Shown: positions 36,114 to 48,530, counted from the stretch's first letter. The stretch is 64,000 bases of DNA from Triplophysa rosa (GCF_024868665.1 NC_079891.1:25520103-25584102); one strand, 5' to 3'. Notes: generated by a model not told the origin, from the letters alone. Program-made: numbers and translations.

Positions 36114-38143
36114 GAGACAGTAATGAATGAGAAAAATCTTTCAAAAAGACATATTACATAAACTGTATTACATTTCTTCAATCATGCAAATCACATACTT
36201 GTTTTTTAGCATGTCATTCGATCTTTTAATATACAGTACGACTCACTTCATCGCTTCTCTGATCGAAACAGCGCTGGTTTCTTTTGGCTTACTTTATGTT
36301 GCATATCACGTTATGCAGCAGCTCATGTTAGCGGATAAATTAACATTGGCATTTAAAGACGTTTGTGCTGCCTTTGTAATGAGTTTTGGGGTGACTCGCC
36401 TGTAGTCATGCTTCAAGTTTGCTGTGTTTTAACGGCGATTGTGAAGGAAAATAAGACGTTTGTAAACCAATTGGAGACACAGATTGTGTCTTGTGCTTCT
36501 CTCTCTACCGCATATGTGAGATAAGCACACGTGATGCGCTGTTGCAGAGTAGGTAGCGTCTTGACTGCTGAACGAATAGAATTAAACATCATATCGTAAA
36601 ATGTCCCCATCTCTCTACGATGCGCATCGTAACATTTTTGCATCGCGAAATATCATAATACGAAGTATCGTTACACCCCTAATATCAAATGCACATATTT
36701 TATATAGGCTACTCATTTACATATATTTACATTCTAGTTTTGGTCTAGAATAAATAAAAAGTAGATTTTCTTCTGCCTCAGTTCAAAAATAACCTGATTT
36801 GGAAAGAACAATCAAAATGTTTAGTGCAAAACCACAGTAAAAATGAAGACCTATAGTGACCCAATGCCTGGACGTGGGTGAAATTGCTTACAGGTGAGAT
36901 TTTTGGCACATGAATCTTATTTTGCAACAATATTCGATATTCTCATATTCTGTCTTTTTATATCTTCAGCACAATTATTGTGATAACATCTCATATTTAA
37001 TATATCGTCCAGCCACTGTACTTCGATTTGTTGCTACAATAACCAACTTTTAAAACATAACTTTTCCTTGCAAACTTTGTGCCATTGGTAAACTGCCCCT
37101 GTCTTGCACTTTTGGATTGGTACCTTTATACCCTCTATGCTTGGACTAAACTCAAGGGCATTGCGTAGCTGCTTATCTCCTCGACTGGTAAATAAAAGAT
37201 CTTATCTTCCACCTGCGATGACATTGAAGGCCGGTGCTCTAATCAATAAAATCCAATTCATTGTAGATCTGTGTCTCTGATTAGCGTCTCCCTAATCCAA
37301 TCCCCATTTTTGTCATCCATTACGGTGGCATGGCCGGGCACTATAAAGGATGTCGTTATCGCTGGTTATGAGTTTAGCACTGATGTAAAGCTGGCAATGG
37401 GACTGGTCGAACAGACACTTCCTCTGGCTCTTCTAATTGCAAATCCCTTTGGGTCTACACTGATACATTTCATCGCCACACTGAAAGCAGTGAACCTGGT
37501 AATAGGGATATATATAGGGTATATTCTCTCGAGAGGAAATTACGGCTTTCCATTTTGCAGCTGGACAGAGGGAAAAGAGAACCACTTGAATGGTACTTGG
37601 GCGAAAAAGTAACCTGTGAACAAAATGAAAAAAGTGCAAACAAAAAAGAAGGCTGTTTTATTTTGTTTTTTTCCTATTATAGAATAGCTTTTTTAGAAAG
37701 AATAGACAGAATAGACAGAATTTGCGCAAAATATTATTTAGACACCTGTTTTTCATTTTCATTAAAAAAAACTATTTTCAGGAACATTTCGTATTACTGT
37801 CATTCCCTGTCATTCCAAAATCTAGACTTAGCTTTTACAGTCCAGTGTGGAATGAGTGCAAGATGTTTGAAGAAAATAGGCATGTCTCAACCTAATGCAC
37901 ACAATTTCACGTATGAAATGCAATAATGTTAGAGCTCACACTTCATAAATAACGATATGTCTTTGAGCAAAAGCATGATGAATCGTTGCAAGAGCACGTA
38001 AAATGCAGATACTCACAGGTGGAGTACCAGGGTTTCAAGAATACATGCTCCAAAGCCTTGAGCGTGTACTGTACAGTAGTATGTATGGATAAAGATCAGC
38101 GAGCAAAAAATCTGGCAGATCACAAGGTTAAATAAGCAGTGTC
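36114..38143. other. Intronic DNA with one orphan hAT end
   Basis: About 36640-36682 ends AAGTATCGTTACACCCCTAA, a typical hAT-type terminus, but no TTAGGGGTGTAACG partner is nearby. The frames at 36127-36405 and 37271-37612 show no known domain; hydrophobic stretches there look fortuitous. The rest is unannotated intron. Confidence 0.45.
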
Positions 38144-38460
38144 TTAAACGGATAGGTCACCCAAAAATGAAAATTCTGTCATCATTCATTCACAGTTGTT
38201 CCATCCTGCATCAATTTATTTGTTCTACTAAACACAAAGGAAGATATTTGGAAGAATGTCAGTAACCCATTGACTCCTATAGTATTTATTTTCCCTAAAT
38301 ATGGCAGTAAATGGGGAATGGGATCTGTTTGGTTACTGACATTATTACAAATATCTGCCTTTGTGTTCATCAGAACAAAGAAATTTATACAGGTTTGGAA
38401 CAACTTGAGGGTGAGTGAACGATGACAGAATTTTCATTTTTGGGTGAACTATCCCTTTAA
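38144..38460. repeat. TTAA-type cyprinid MITE, complete
   Basis: It runs from TTAAACGGATAGGTCACCC to GGGTGAACTATCCCTTTAA, TTAA at both ends. It holds the intact centre GGGATCTGTTTGGTTACTG that is split in the copy at 34162. Confidence 0.87.
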
Positions 38461-39260
38461 AATCTTAACCTCAACAATACATAACTTCACGTCACATATA
38501 TTTACTGGTGGCGCAAGACACACAAGACACTGCTCTATGGATCTGAGCTTTTCAGACTAAGCTATAAGGGCAGATACAGCACAAAATAAATCAATTCATG
38601 TACTGTAAAAATAGATTTTAATTCTTGGCACTGCATTCATGTGACTCCAAGAGGGTGGCAAGCAAGCTTCCATGACTTTCCCCATATGCTGACTAGAAAA
38701 TAATTTGTTGTGATTTTTCATTTCCCCATTATCAGGCCCTCAACAATTTCACAGCACAGCAATCACACAATAATGAACTTCCAGAAGCAATTAAGAAGCT
38801 CTTCCTGGCATGTAGCCTTTCCGTGAGGCAAACCTAACTCTCTCCTCTATACGGACTAATCACGGTGTGCTTCAGAGGAGCTGCTGGATACGCTTTTTTT
38901 ATTCTTTTACTAACACAAAAGCTGAAATCCTCTAATCAATGCGGTGTTGAGCGTGTACCTCTGACAGTCCCTTTAATTAGATCTAAATTGCACTGTACAT
39001 TATAGTAGAAAGCCAGTTGCTACGACTTGGCAAGATGATTTCCAAACGGAGAAAAAAAGCAACCTAACCAAAGTGATGATCTTTAACTGTTGACAATATC
39101 ACAATAACCGTTTCATTTACTAAATCTCTGTTGTAAGAGAGACTTTGGTGATATAAAAAACAGCACAAACAGCTCAAGTAACAGGTTTGTTTTAAATACA
39201 AAGTTAAGGCAAATAGGGTGGACAGTAAAGGCAGCAAGATGATATAGTATGTGTGCTCAC

Positions 39261-39473
39261 CAGTGTTTTGGTCCATGTACTCTTGTGAGGTATGCTGGTT
39301 CTGATGGACCCATTCTCCGTTGCATTTAAAGAAGATCTGCAAGGCAGGAGTCGCACGGCAACGCAACTTGATGGGGTTATTTTTGACTATGTAAGCATCC
39401 TCTGGTTCTTGCAGGAAGTGAGGTAATGTCCCACCAACTGATGACAGGGAGTCAGCAAGAGCATCAGTTGCAC
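39261..39473 (-). CDS. unc5d: unc5d exon: start of mature ectodomain and first half of Ig domain 1
   Basis: This internal exon of a netrin receptor (UNC5 family) is 213 nt, with a CAG acceptor at 39476-39474 and a GTGAGC donor from 39260. It reads [15 protein letters not shown], then [40 protein letters not shown] and [16 protein letters not shown]. The [12 protein letters not shown] start, the two cysteines (RC and KC) and [12 protein letters not shown] are hallmarks of UNC5 Ig1. The 'GTLPHF' and '[13 protein letters not shown]' forms fit UNC5D better than A, B or C. In the family, Ig1 and Ig2 bind netrin and other extracellular partners (FLRT proteins for UNC5D), and signalling gives repulsive axon guidance and control of cell migration. 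It enters in phase 1 and leaves in phase 1, matching the next exon at 24213. The D paralogue assignment is from remembered family sequence; a tree of all teleost unc5 genes would settle it. Confidence 0.93.
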
Positions 39474-40654
39474 CTGTGAAATCAAGAGTCAATGAATCAA
39501 TGCATGTAAAAACATTGTCTCATGTGAAAACACTTTTATTTCACATAATAATTCAAGCACACTTAGGATCCTCATTCCAAGACATAAAGCCCTTTACCGT
39601 TCCATGCTTTCATTTAAAATAATGAGAAAATGTCAAACTTTTATCTAAATATTGTCTGCATTTCATTCTGCTTTAAGTATGTAAATATGATGGTTTTCCT
39701 CTGGGGAATGTTCCGAGCTTCACATTGATTTTAAACAGAGTGCAAAAGAGACGATTTCACTAAAGCAATTTAAACCATTTTCTACTTGAACAACACATCA
39801 GGTTTCTCCGAGTTCTTTTTTGATGAAAAGAATAGAAGAATTAGCGACGGAAGAGGGAACAACTGATTGCTTTGTGTTCGACTGATGAGCTAAAAAGCAT
39901 CTGGGTGCAGATGGAAATAAAAAAGCTCTTCCTTGCAGGCCAAGTGTTAATTTGTTTATATTTCTCTGTGCTGCTACCATTTTCTTAAAAAGCGAGGAAG
40001 AATTAGAAAACCCAGGTGAAAGCGAGTGTTGAGGTGATGGGAGTTCAACATTAGCACTAGTCTTGAATTGTACACCAACTCCCACATTTCTGCTATGTTA
40101 AATAGAGAAATAATACATGCAAACACGGTCTTAACAGAACTAAACATGGCACACTTTATATGGCAACTTCAACTACATGATGTTCAATATTAATAATTAT
40201 GATATGAATTAATAACATTCAGAATGTTAAAAAAAACATTAAATTATTCCTTAGAATCGTCATTGGCGAATATCACTCTGTAGCTGTGAAGAAATTTACT
40301 AATGGTTCATCTCTAGTTTTTTCCAGAACTGTTCTGAGCATGAGCTGAATACGTGTCATCTTGTCAACAATACATTGTTGTAAATATAGAAACGGAGTTA
40401 CAAACTGCCCATTAAACTCACCCTACACTCTCACACTAAATGAGGTTAAAAGGTTTATTGTTGTAGCTGTAGAGGCTAATTCACACTGATCCAGCAAATG
40501 CCATCATTCTAATTTAGAATGAACAATGTTGTTTATCTGTGTTTGTAGGCATTTGACGAATCAGAGTAAATTAGCCTTAGGGCTCAACAAAGAACCTTAA
40601 GGTCCTTTTGTACATTAAAAACAGTTACGAAGTGTAAAAAGGTTAGACTGTTAG
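39474..40654. other. Intronic or upstream DNA, no gene
   Basis: Upstream (gene sense) of the Ig exon acceptor. The minus-strand frame at 40085-39798 has no known domain. I found no signal-peptide exon with a phase-1 donor here. Confidence 0.45.
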
Positions 40655-41850
40655 TATATTTTATTAGAATTTTTTTGCTAAATAACAATATCTCTGAGGT
40701 GTTTCAATCGGGCTTTAGGAAAAAGCATTCCACTGAAACAGCTTTGGTTAAAGTTCTGAATGATATTTTACTGACTCGATGCTGCCAAATCTGCTGTGTT
40801 GGTGCTACTAGATTTGCAGGCGGCATTTGATACAATTGACCACTCTGTTTTGATTTCTCGCTTGGAGCATTGGGTGGGCATTATGGGCAGTGCTCTTAAA
40901 TGGTTCCAATCCTACCTAACCAATAGAAGGTTCTCTGTGGGGGATTCTATCTCATAGGTAGCTCCCTTAACGAGTGGGGTCCCTCAAGGCTCTATCCTTG
41001 CTCCAATGTTATTCAATTTGTACATGCTCCCCTTGGAACGATTTTTAGGAAACATGGCATCTCCTTCCATTGTTATGCAGATGACACCCAAATGTATCTG
41101 CACCTGGAATCTAATAACAATGGTTGGGATGCCCTGTGGGCTTAAAAACCTGGATATCCCTAAACTATCTACACCTTAATGAAGGCAAAACTGAAATTAT
41201 TGTTTTCGAGTCATCAGATATCGCTGGTTCCCCTGGCTTAAACCTTGGTCATCTGTCCTCAAATGTGAAACCAGTAGTGAAGAATTTGGGGGTCTATTTC
41301 GACAGTGCTCTCAAATTTGATAAACAGATTAGTACTGTAGTTAAAACCAGTTTTTTCCACCTGAGAGTCTTAGAGAAAGTGAAACCATTTCTTTCCTATA
41401 AGGACTTTGAAAGGGTAATTCATGCGTTTATTTCAACAAGGCTTGATTACTGTAACTCCCTCTACATTGGCATTAACCAAGCATCTTTAAATCGACTTCA
41501 AATGGTTCAAAATGCTGCTGCAAGGCTCCTTGTGGGGGTGCGTAATTACCCCAGTATTAATCTCTCTGCATTGGCTCCCAATTCGTTACAGAATTGATTT
41601 TAAAGTCCTGCTGTTGTTTTTAAAGCTTTAAATGGAATAGCTCCTGTGTATCTGTCTGATTTATTATCTGATCACAATCCTGGAAGGTTTCTTAGGTCTG
41701 CAAACCAGAGACTTTAGAACATTCCGCGAGCTAAACGAAATTGAGAGGCGATCGAGCATTTGCTGTTGCAGCTCCAAAACTCTGCAACAGTTTACCGGTC
41801 ACCGTTAGAACTGCCTCTACAGTTAATGAGTTTACAGCTAAACTCAAAAT
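40655..41850 (+). pseudogene. Rex1-like LINE fragment, reverse transcriptase region
   Basis: The plus-strand frames read FQSGFRKKHSTETALVKVLN, LVLLDLQAAFDTIDHSVLIS, RLEHWVG and SGVPQGSILAPMLFNLYMLP. An open part (41124-41597) then includes NYLHLNEGKTEIIVFESSD, KNLGVYFDSALKFDKQIS and TRLDYCNSLY followed by QMVQNAAARLL. These are the RT palm and C-terminal blocks of a CR1/Rex1-group LINE. A TAG after DSIS, frameshifts around 40790 and 41050 and a degraded YADD region (CYADDTQ survives only in another frame) make it dead. The endonuclease and the 3' end are missing. Confidence 0.82.
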
Positions 41851-42499
41851 GCGGGGGTAACAAGGCTTTATTGGAATCAGTGAGGCAAGAGCAACGCAAA
41901 AAGTCCAAGGCACCAATGGCAGCGAAACATCCTCAGGGAAAGGTTCAACCCGGAAGATTCCAGTGGAGATTAGTTACTCCCGTCCGGGAGAAGCTGCCGA
42001 ACTGGCGAGAGGACGAGAGCTGAGATTCCGTGGGTATCGAGGTCCGGGCAGCCAAAGACTGCTGCAGGGCAGAGAGCAGAATAACAGAAACGAGGGCAAA
42101 CAGGAAGCAAAAAACAAATAAGCTTCGAGGAGCAAAACTCTGACAGCGAGACAGGACTACGACTAAGATTCAAGACTTTTCAGTACTAGACTCGCTAGAA
42201 CTGGACAGTGAGAGCTGGTGAAAAAACAAGCACGGTCTGATACAGGACAGGAGAACAAAGGGAAATAAATAGGAAAGCTAACTAAGGATAAGTGACAACA
42301 GGCGGGAGAGATGATAGAGATAACGGGCGCTAATCAAGGGATCAAGTGGAGAAAGACCAAAAAGGGAGACACGGGGTGGGGTGAGTGACGCAGACACAGA
42401 GCACATGGCGAGCTGTCAAAACAGAGGCGCCACGAGCTCGACACAAAACAGAACACACACAGGCAGACACAGGGGACCCGAGTGACCGAGATCATGACA
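41851..42499 (-). repeat. LTR-like sequence, minus orientation
   Basis: Read on the minus strand it starts TGTCATGATCTCGG at 42499, like other TGTCA-beginning LTRs here, and ends near CAATAAAGCCTTG (AATAAA signal) at about 41865. The right end lacks a clear TGACA, and no duplication was found. It abuts the truncated Rex1-like LINE. It could be an LTR joined to or inserted in that LINE. Confidence 0.45.
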
Positions 42500-42589
42500 G
42501 AAACCATGCAGCAAAACCAGCTCTGTTGTATTCCACTGTGTTGTGTCTAGATGATTTTAAACACAATGTGTGCTGAGTGGTCAGCTCTT

Positions 42590-43510
42590 ACGTAAGAAAA
42601 TATATTTCCTAATATATGAATTAAAAATATATTAAATGGCATAATGGTATATTAGAAAATATACAGAATCATATATTGTGTAAATATATTACAATATATT
42701 GAATAATACATAAGGAATTGCCGCTTTCAAATATTGAAAAATATATTGACCATTATATATTTACTCATGCCATATATACACACATATATAGAAATATATA
42801 TTTATTATGTTGAACAACCATTTACATTATACATGTTTCATATTTTAAAACAGCTAGTTTACAATAGCATAAGCACACCTGTTCATACTAAAGCACTTAG
42901 TGAACAGACAATCACTGCACTGAAAAGCGCACAGCCATTACATTTTAAATAAAGTAATATGTAATCTTAATGATGTTTGGCCTATCGTTATCCTAACCAC
43001 AAGCTCTACTCTTCAACACCACGGTAACCCCACAAATTTACACATACTAGAAACCCTTCTAAATTTCAAAGTAATACAACATTAAACACTAACATATCTC
43101 CCCCTATATTAATATTCAGCAAAAAGACATGAAATAACACCTACATTTAACCATTTTTACTCTCCTTTAACAGTCGGAAGCAAAGCATGCTGGGAACTAG
43201 AAATCTGCTTTAACTCATTCTGTGAATGTGTCCATATACAGTATGTGTATAATATACAATCACATTTATATGGGAACATCTATGTGCAATATATACTCAA
43301 TAAAAGATCAAATGTGATGAATATTAGATTTATTTTTATCTTCGTTTCTAAATATATTTATATGTTCTATATATAGCCATATATTGTCAATGCATATATT
43401 GCTGTATATTGCAAAATATTAGCACTAGCTTCCAATATATGGAAATGTATTATGTAATATATCGCAATATATTTTGCAGTATATTCCCATATATTTTTGT
43501 TCTGTTAGGG
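42590..43510. repeat. AT-rich block of short ATATATT palindromes
   Basis: Dozens of short words such as AAATATATT, CAATATATTG and GGAATATACTG recur in both orientations, densest at 42590-42830 and 43210-43500. The middle (42840-43200) is less repetitive. The edges resemble each other weakly in inverted form (TATTTCCTAATATATG versus CCATATATTTTTG), so the block may be one AT-rich DNA transposon, but no duplication was found. Confidence 0.4.
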
Positions 43511-44417
43511 AGCCCTGTGGCTGACTTAACTGACATCTGTTCCTGGATGAAGAAACCAGCGTTTTTGGATATTCTTCCGAAGAATCATCATGTTAGAAGA
43601 AAGAGCCTTAAGTTGGCAGCATCATTTTATCAGTGAAATCATTTCATGAGAGTGTTTTTAAAACAAAGAAAGCCATTATTCTGAGTTAGACAATCCCAGC
43701 TGTCCGATTCCTGGTTCACGGTGAAGTGCATTCTGGGCTATTTGCAGAATCACCAAGTGGAAAAGCACAGTCACACTAGGGATGTCAGGAAAATGTCACA
43801 GATCATCCCATGGGTAAAGAAGCAAAAGTAGGAAATCTTAGATGCAGAATATTAGACAGGGTTTCAAAGTTCAGGGTAGAAAACATGGTGCTCACTCTAA
43901 ATAATTCAAAATGAAATGTTACTCCTCCACTGCAGATACTTGGTGGCAATGTCAAAGTGAGCAGGAATGTGTCCTGGTTGCACAAAGCATAGATAAACTG
44001 ATTTACTTGAAACAACATAGAAGCTTTAAAAAACACACTGCATCACTTTTTAATGTACATTTAGTTTCAATCTCACATTTCGACTGCACCTTTCTCAATG
44101 ACTACTTTTACATGCACCCTCATAATGCGATTTTGCCAATACTGCGATTACACTTTAACTCATGTAATCATTCGATCTAAATATTGCGATTAAGCTCATA
44201 ATCGGAGTAAGTGTAATCGAAGTAACATACAGTATGTGGCATGCGCCAGTTTTAATCGTAATAAGAAAGCATGTAAACACCTTAAATCGCATTTATGATG
44301 CTCTGACCGAGGTACGCATGTGCTTCTGTCACGCACCTTAAGAGCAAATTCATGGTAAACATGACAGTCTGAAGTTTTACCATCAACACAACTTGCTGTC
44401 AGGAGTCTGCTCCTTAC

Positions 44418-44481
44418 CTTCATACAGAAACAGCGCGAACGCAATGACAGCGCACACCACCGTCGCAGAGACATTTTCCAT
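44418..44481 (-). other. Exon-like ATG segment with signal-like peptide; transposon ORF remnant or candidate alternative first exon
   Basis: An ATG at 44481 opens 21 codons, MENVSATVVCAVIAFALFLY then E. A hydrophobic core (VVCAVIAFALFLY) follows a short polar start, and a strong donor G|GTAAGG comes at 44418/44417. It ends in phase 1; joined to the Ig exon at 39473 it would give a continuous frame (E-G-A-T-D-A). Against this, it lies between inverted ends of a Harbinger-like element (44100-45345). Known UNC5D genes have a very long first intron, so the true first exon may be outside the window, and no classical signal cleavage site is obvious. No RNA evidence is available here. Confidence 0.25.
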
Positions 44482-44632
44482 CGTATTTCTATATCCATCA
44501 CGGTGCCGAATAACCATAAAATGCGGCCACCTAACGTTGTTTTGCATTTGATGCCAATATATTAAAACGATAGCCAGTAACACACACCTACTGTATCTGA
44601 GATCATCGTTTGTGCTGTGTTTTATAGCAAAT

Positions 44633-45181
44633 TGTCATGGTCCTGCCTCTTCTTGTCATGATTTTCGAGTCTTGTGGCAGGATCATGACAGACCCACATG
44701 TTTAATGTGGAGAGGAGCATGGCTTTGTTTTGACATGCCATGCATTCTCTCCGGTGTCTCGTCTCTTGGCCCCGCCCCCTTGTTTTTACTTTAGCGTCCC
44801 ATTAGTGTTTCATTCCCGTCTCCTGCCCGTCACCCCACATTTGTCATTATTCCCTAGTTAGTGTTCCCCTTATAAACTCCCTTGTTTCACTATCTCTTGT
44901 CGGTTCATTGTATGCCTTTCCTGAGTACCTGCGTCGTGTCGTCTTGTGGATTACCCTGTTCCTGTTTACCTTGTTCCTGTTTGCCATTCCCTAGTTGTGT
45001 TTTGGACTTATTATTTGATTTCTGAACATTGTTTGTTTTGTCCCCCTTGTGGGAAGCTTTAATTTGCATTCTTGTTTTGTTATTTGTGTTTTCCCCATCA
45101 TGGGTTTTTATTTTATATTAATAAAGGTTTTTTGTTAACCCTTCGTCTGCCTGCGCTTGGGTTCTGTCCTAAACCGTGACA
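44633..45181 (+). mobile_element. Solo LTR (copy B) with 6-bp duplication
   Basis: It starts TGTCATGGTC and ends CCGTGACA, flanked by GCAAAT on both sides (44627-44632 and 45182-45187). Inside are a TATA-like TTATAAACTCC near 44872 and AATAAAGG near 45120. It is the same family as 4612-5179. No internal retroviral or retrotransposon genes are attached. Confidence 0.9.
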
Positions 45182-45349
45182 GCAAATAATCAGACTAATA
45201 AAACTTTTATGTAAACAGGAGCAAAGAGGTGTTCTCATTTCATGTAAACATGTTACATGAGGATTGGTAGGGTAAGAGTAAGGATTAAGTCCTTACTCTG
45301 ATTATTGGAAATAATCACATTATTGATGCGCATGTAAACGTAGTCAATG

Positions 45350-46210
45350 TCACATTTAACAAAACCTTATGTACAGGTACATAGGTGCTGAGACCTTGGC
45401 TGTTTTCTCCCTTCTTTTAAAAGTTTGGTCTGAAAACCAAAAAGAATTCAGAAGAATGAGGCTGTAGCTTCAACCACAGGCCATCAGGTGACATTAACAG
45501 TGTAAAACCATGAAAATCTGAGAATTTGGTTTCAATTTTGAAATGCAACAATATGCTATTTTTTACCGCAGTGTTATATTTCCCTTTGAGCTCCCTTTGA
45601 GAATAGTCTGAGCCTTCCTTCTACACCAGCAAAAAAAAAAACTTATCCAGCTCTCTGTCCCCACATCTGTTGCTCATATTCCGGTGATGAATAGAAGGTA
45701 TAACCTGAAATGACTCCAGATCAATCTGCCATCTGTTGCTGTGAACAAAGCCTAAGCTTTATTTCGCCTAAACTGTCCTGCCATGAATTAAACATGAAAG
45801 CTGCGTCAACTACCAAACTTCAGCAAAAATATATAATAAAATAATAACAAAATATACAAGTCATTTTCATTTGGAATGAATTATTCAGAAGCTCCAAACA
45901 AATATGGAAAGATGCAGTCTATCTATGGATTATTGCAATAAAGAAATAGCCACAATATAAAAAGTCAGCATGGGACATGGGAAGGTGAATGCTAAAGCCA
46001 ACTCTTATCAGTATGTTTATGTTCTTGACCCCATGCTCTTTTATCTAAATGCAAACATGTATTGATCTGTACAAAACTGATACCATCAATTTATTCACAC
46101 AACACAGCAGCTTAAATCGGCCTTTTACATTATAGGTCAATGGGTGAATTTGCAGGATCGCTTTGTACACATGTCAGCATATATGCAAGCAATAACACAA
46201 CCAGCGACTT
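45350..46210. other. No gene recognised
   Basis: Ordinary AT-rich DNA between the Harbinger-like element and a SINE; no convincing ORF, repeat end or RNA gene. Confidence 0.45.
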
Positions 46211-46211
46211 A

Positions 46212-46357
46212 CCACTAGGTGCAACCGGTAGAGCGTGACACATGCAACGGTAAGGTTGTGGGTTCGATTCCCAGGGAATGCACATCCTCATTAAATGTAT
46301 AGGTTAATTGCACTGTAAGTCGCTTTGGATAAAAGCGTCTGCCAAATTTGTAAATGT
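46212..46357 (+). mobile_element. tRNA-derived SINE with L2-type tail
   Basis: The head has CCGGTAGAGCGTGACAC (A-box-like) and GTGGGTTCGATTCCCAGGG (B box). The tail is GTAAGTCGCTTTGGATAAAA then GCGTCTGCCAAAT. That tail matches the 3' end of the LINE at 55216-57245, as expected of a SINE mobilised by that LINE. Confidence 0.85.
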
Positions 46358-47249
46358 AGTAGAGCCCAGCCAAGGTCAAACGTGCAACGGAGGAATAGGT
46401 TTTTTAATTCCAAGCGCTCCCATTTAATCTGCGCCAAGTTAAGCAGCGATGCAGTAGATCATAAAACACACCTAATTATAAACACTTTACTTCCCATGTG
46501 CAAATTCAATGATAAACTGTAATGAAGTATAAAAGAAGGGGGGGTGCAGGTTAATGGGCCTGTGCGGGTTTCTGAGTTCACGCCGAATCCCAGAGTGCTA
46601 ATTGTTGGCCTTGTCCTTTTAGCAATGCCTGCACACTTACTGCAATAAAACATAATGGATAATTAGAACCGGGTTTAAAATAAAGCACAATCCACTCATG
46701 GTTGCTCCTCCTATGATAGATGTGCAGAAATGTCCCAATGACTCGAAAAAGCCAACACATAATTTATTTCACGTCAAATGTTTTGACTGATAGGTGGACT
46801 TGGAAGAAGTAAAGAGTTAAATAATATATCCAGGTGATTCATTATGATGTAATCTTCATTTAAAAAGTACATCTCCGAACCTGCGGCATAAATACCACAT
46901 AACATCCAACTGTTTATCACACCCTTGTAAAAACAGCAAATGATGAGGTGTCGCTCTCCTTCCCCAAAGCATTAAGTGTTATAAAGTTTTATTAATGTTA
47001 ATTATGTGCGCCTCTCTCTCTCTTTTACCTTACCAAACTTTTTTTAACTTATTTCCTGTTCTCTCTACTCATTATGCACTATGATGTCCTCTGTTTAATC
47101 TGCAGTCTGTTCTCCTCCCTGTAAATTAAGATAGTGTTTACTATTCGACCGCCTGGATTTTTGTCCTAACACTGCCTTATTCTTTATGACATTAGCAGAG
47201 CTGGCCTTTAGGCATTGTCGTGCATCTAGTTCTAATGTGGGTTCCTTTA

Positions 47250-47727
47250 GGCCGGATTCACATTTTGCGTCTTTTCCGCGCGCATATTCATTATTTTAAA
47301 TGTAGCCACGTGGAAATAGGGGGCGACACGGTCGCGACACGCATGCGGTGCGACGCACTCTTTTTTTCAGGTGCGTCGGCGCCGCATCGAGATTAAAAAA
47401 TCTCAATTTTTCAGAAAGGCGCAAGCGCACCGCAGGTCATGTGACAAGAACCAACCAGTCAATATAGACAAGATCAATGAAAATGGAGACACAGATGATC
47501 ACAGCATAACTAAATCTAGTAGTAGAGTTATTGCAAGGTATTTTCGGTGCATATAATCCATATATCCTTTATTTATACCTCCTCGTCTCAACGGCTATCG
47601 TGGCTCATGGTTGCTTAGTGACGACAGACGCCAGGAGAGCGCAAAGTCCAGGCGCTTTGGAAAAAAGGAGAACACAGTGCAGCTCGCGTTTTCCGCGCAG
47701 TTTTAGACGCGAAATGTGAATCGAGCC
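47250..47727. mobile_element. Harbinger-like element, TTA-flanked
   Basis: The inverted ends are GGCCGGATTCACATTTTGCG and the complement CGCGAAATGTGAATCGAGCC, with TTA on both sides (47247-47249, 47728-47730). The GC-rich interior holds a frame (47371-47556, plus) containing DKINENGDTDDHS that I cannot assign; it may be a transposon protein remnant. A shorter relative is at 35503-35737. Confidence 0.85.
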
Positions 47728-47730
47728 TTA

Positions 47731-48530
47731 GGGTCTAGAAAAAACAGGACAGTCACAATTAGTTGATTAACTCTGAGCACTCGATTAAAAAATCCTCAAC
47801 AGGCAGGAGGTCTGACAATCCGTTAAGAAAGTGATAATGTATTACATCTGCAAGTCACCTCAACAACGCAGCATGGCAAAAGACTGGGGGGTCCAACAAC
47901 TCATGTCACATCACCTGCCCGCTGTGAGGGCAGCTTTGTTGATTATAATGAGACCATTCTACTTTTGTCCTTGAGTCTCTGCAGGGGGAAAGGGTCTGAG
48001 TTATTGTACAACGAGGTTCAAAATCAAACAGACACAATAATAGGTTAAAACAACACGTTTATTTTAAATGGTTAAAAACAGTAGTTCTAGATCTTTATGA
48101 AAGTTGATTAAAATAATCCATATAAAATGAGAAATTATCAAAATTATGAAAATTGGTATATACTTTTTGCTGCTTCAGATGTATGACATTATGTTTCCAT
48201 CATATTTTAATGTGAATCACTGAAGGCTGATCTTTGAATAGCTTAACTATTGAACTTTGCAATATCTTAAAAGTCAAAGCATTTGTATGCATTGTCTACT
48301 CCGTTTTATTTGATGTTTAGGTCTTTTATCATTTTCAGTAAAATGTTATTCTTTGAAGTACAATGCATGATTGTTGTTTATTACAATGCATTTTTACTCA
48401 TTTTGTTCAAAAATTCTGCTAATAAAAAGTAAATAGTAAAATCTTTCGGGAAAAAGAATCTTGCAACCATGCAACAGTATACCTTTTGGTATCTATATTA
48501 AAGAACCGAATTTAGTCATTTTGAGTCAAT
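47731..48530. other. No gene recognised
   Basis: AT-rich DNA without a convincing ORF, repeat boundary or RNA gene. Confidence 0.4.

Larger units (their letters stand above)
44100..45345. mobile_element. Harbinger-like DNA element split by a solo LTR
   Basis: The ends are GACTACTTTTACATGCAC and the complement GCGCATGTAAACGTAGTC, with further sub-terminal similarity (CATAATGCGATTTT versus AATAATGTGATTA). AAT (or CAATG) occurs on both outer sides. A solo LTR (44633-45181) sits inside, leaving an original element of about 0.7 kb. It encloses the exon-like ATG segment at 44481-44418. The superfamily is inferred from the short target and end sequence. Confidence 0.6.

Noticed and set aside
36127..36405. 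Hydrophobic plus-strand ORF that could look like a membrane protein
   Set aside because: AT-rich translation gives such hydrophobic runs by chance; no family match, no splice sites, next to transposon DNA.
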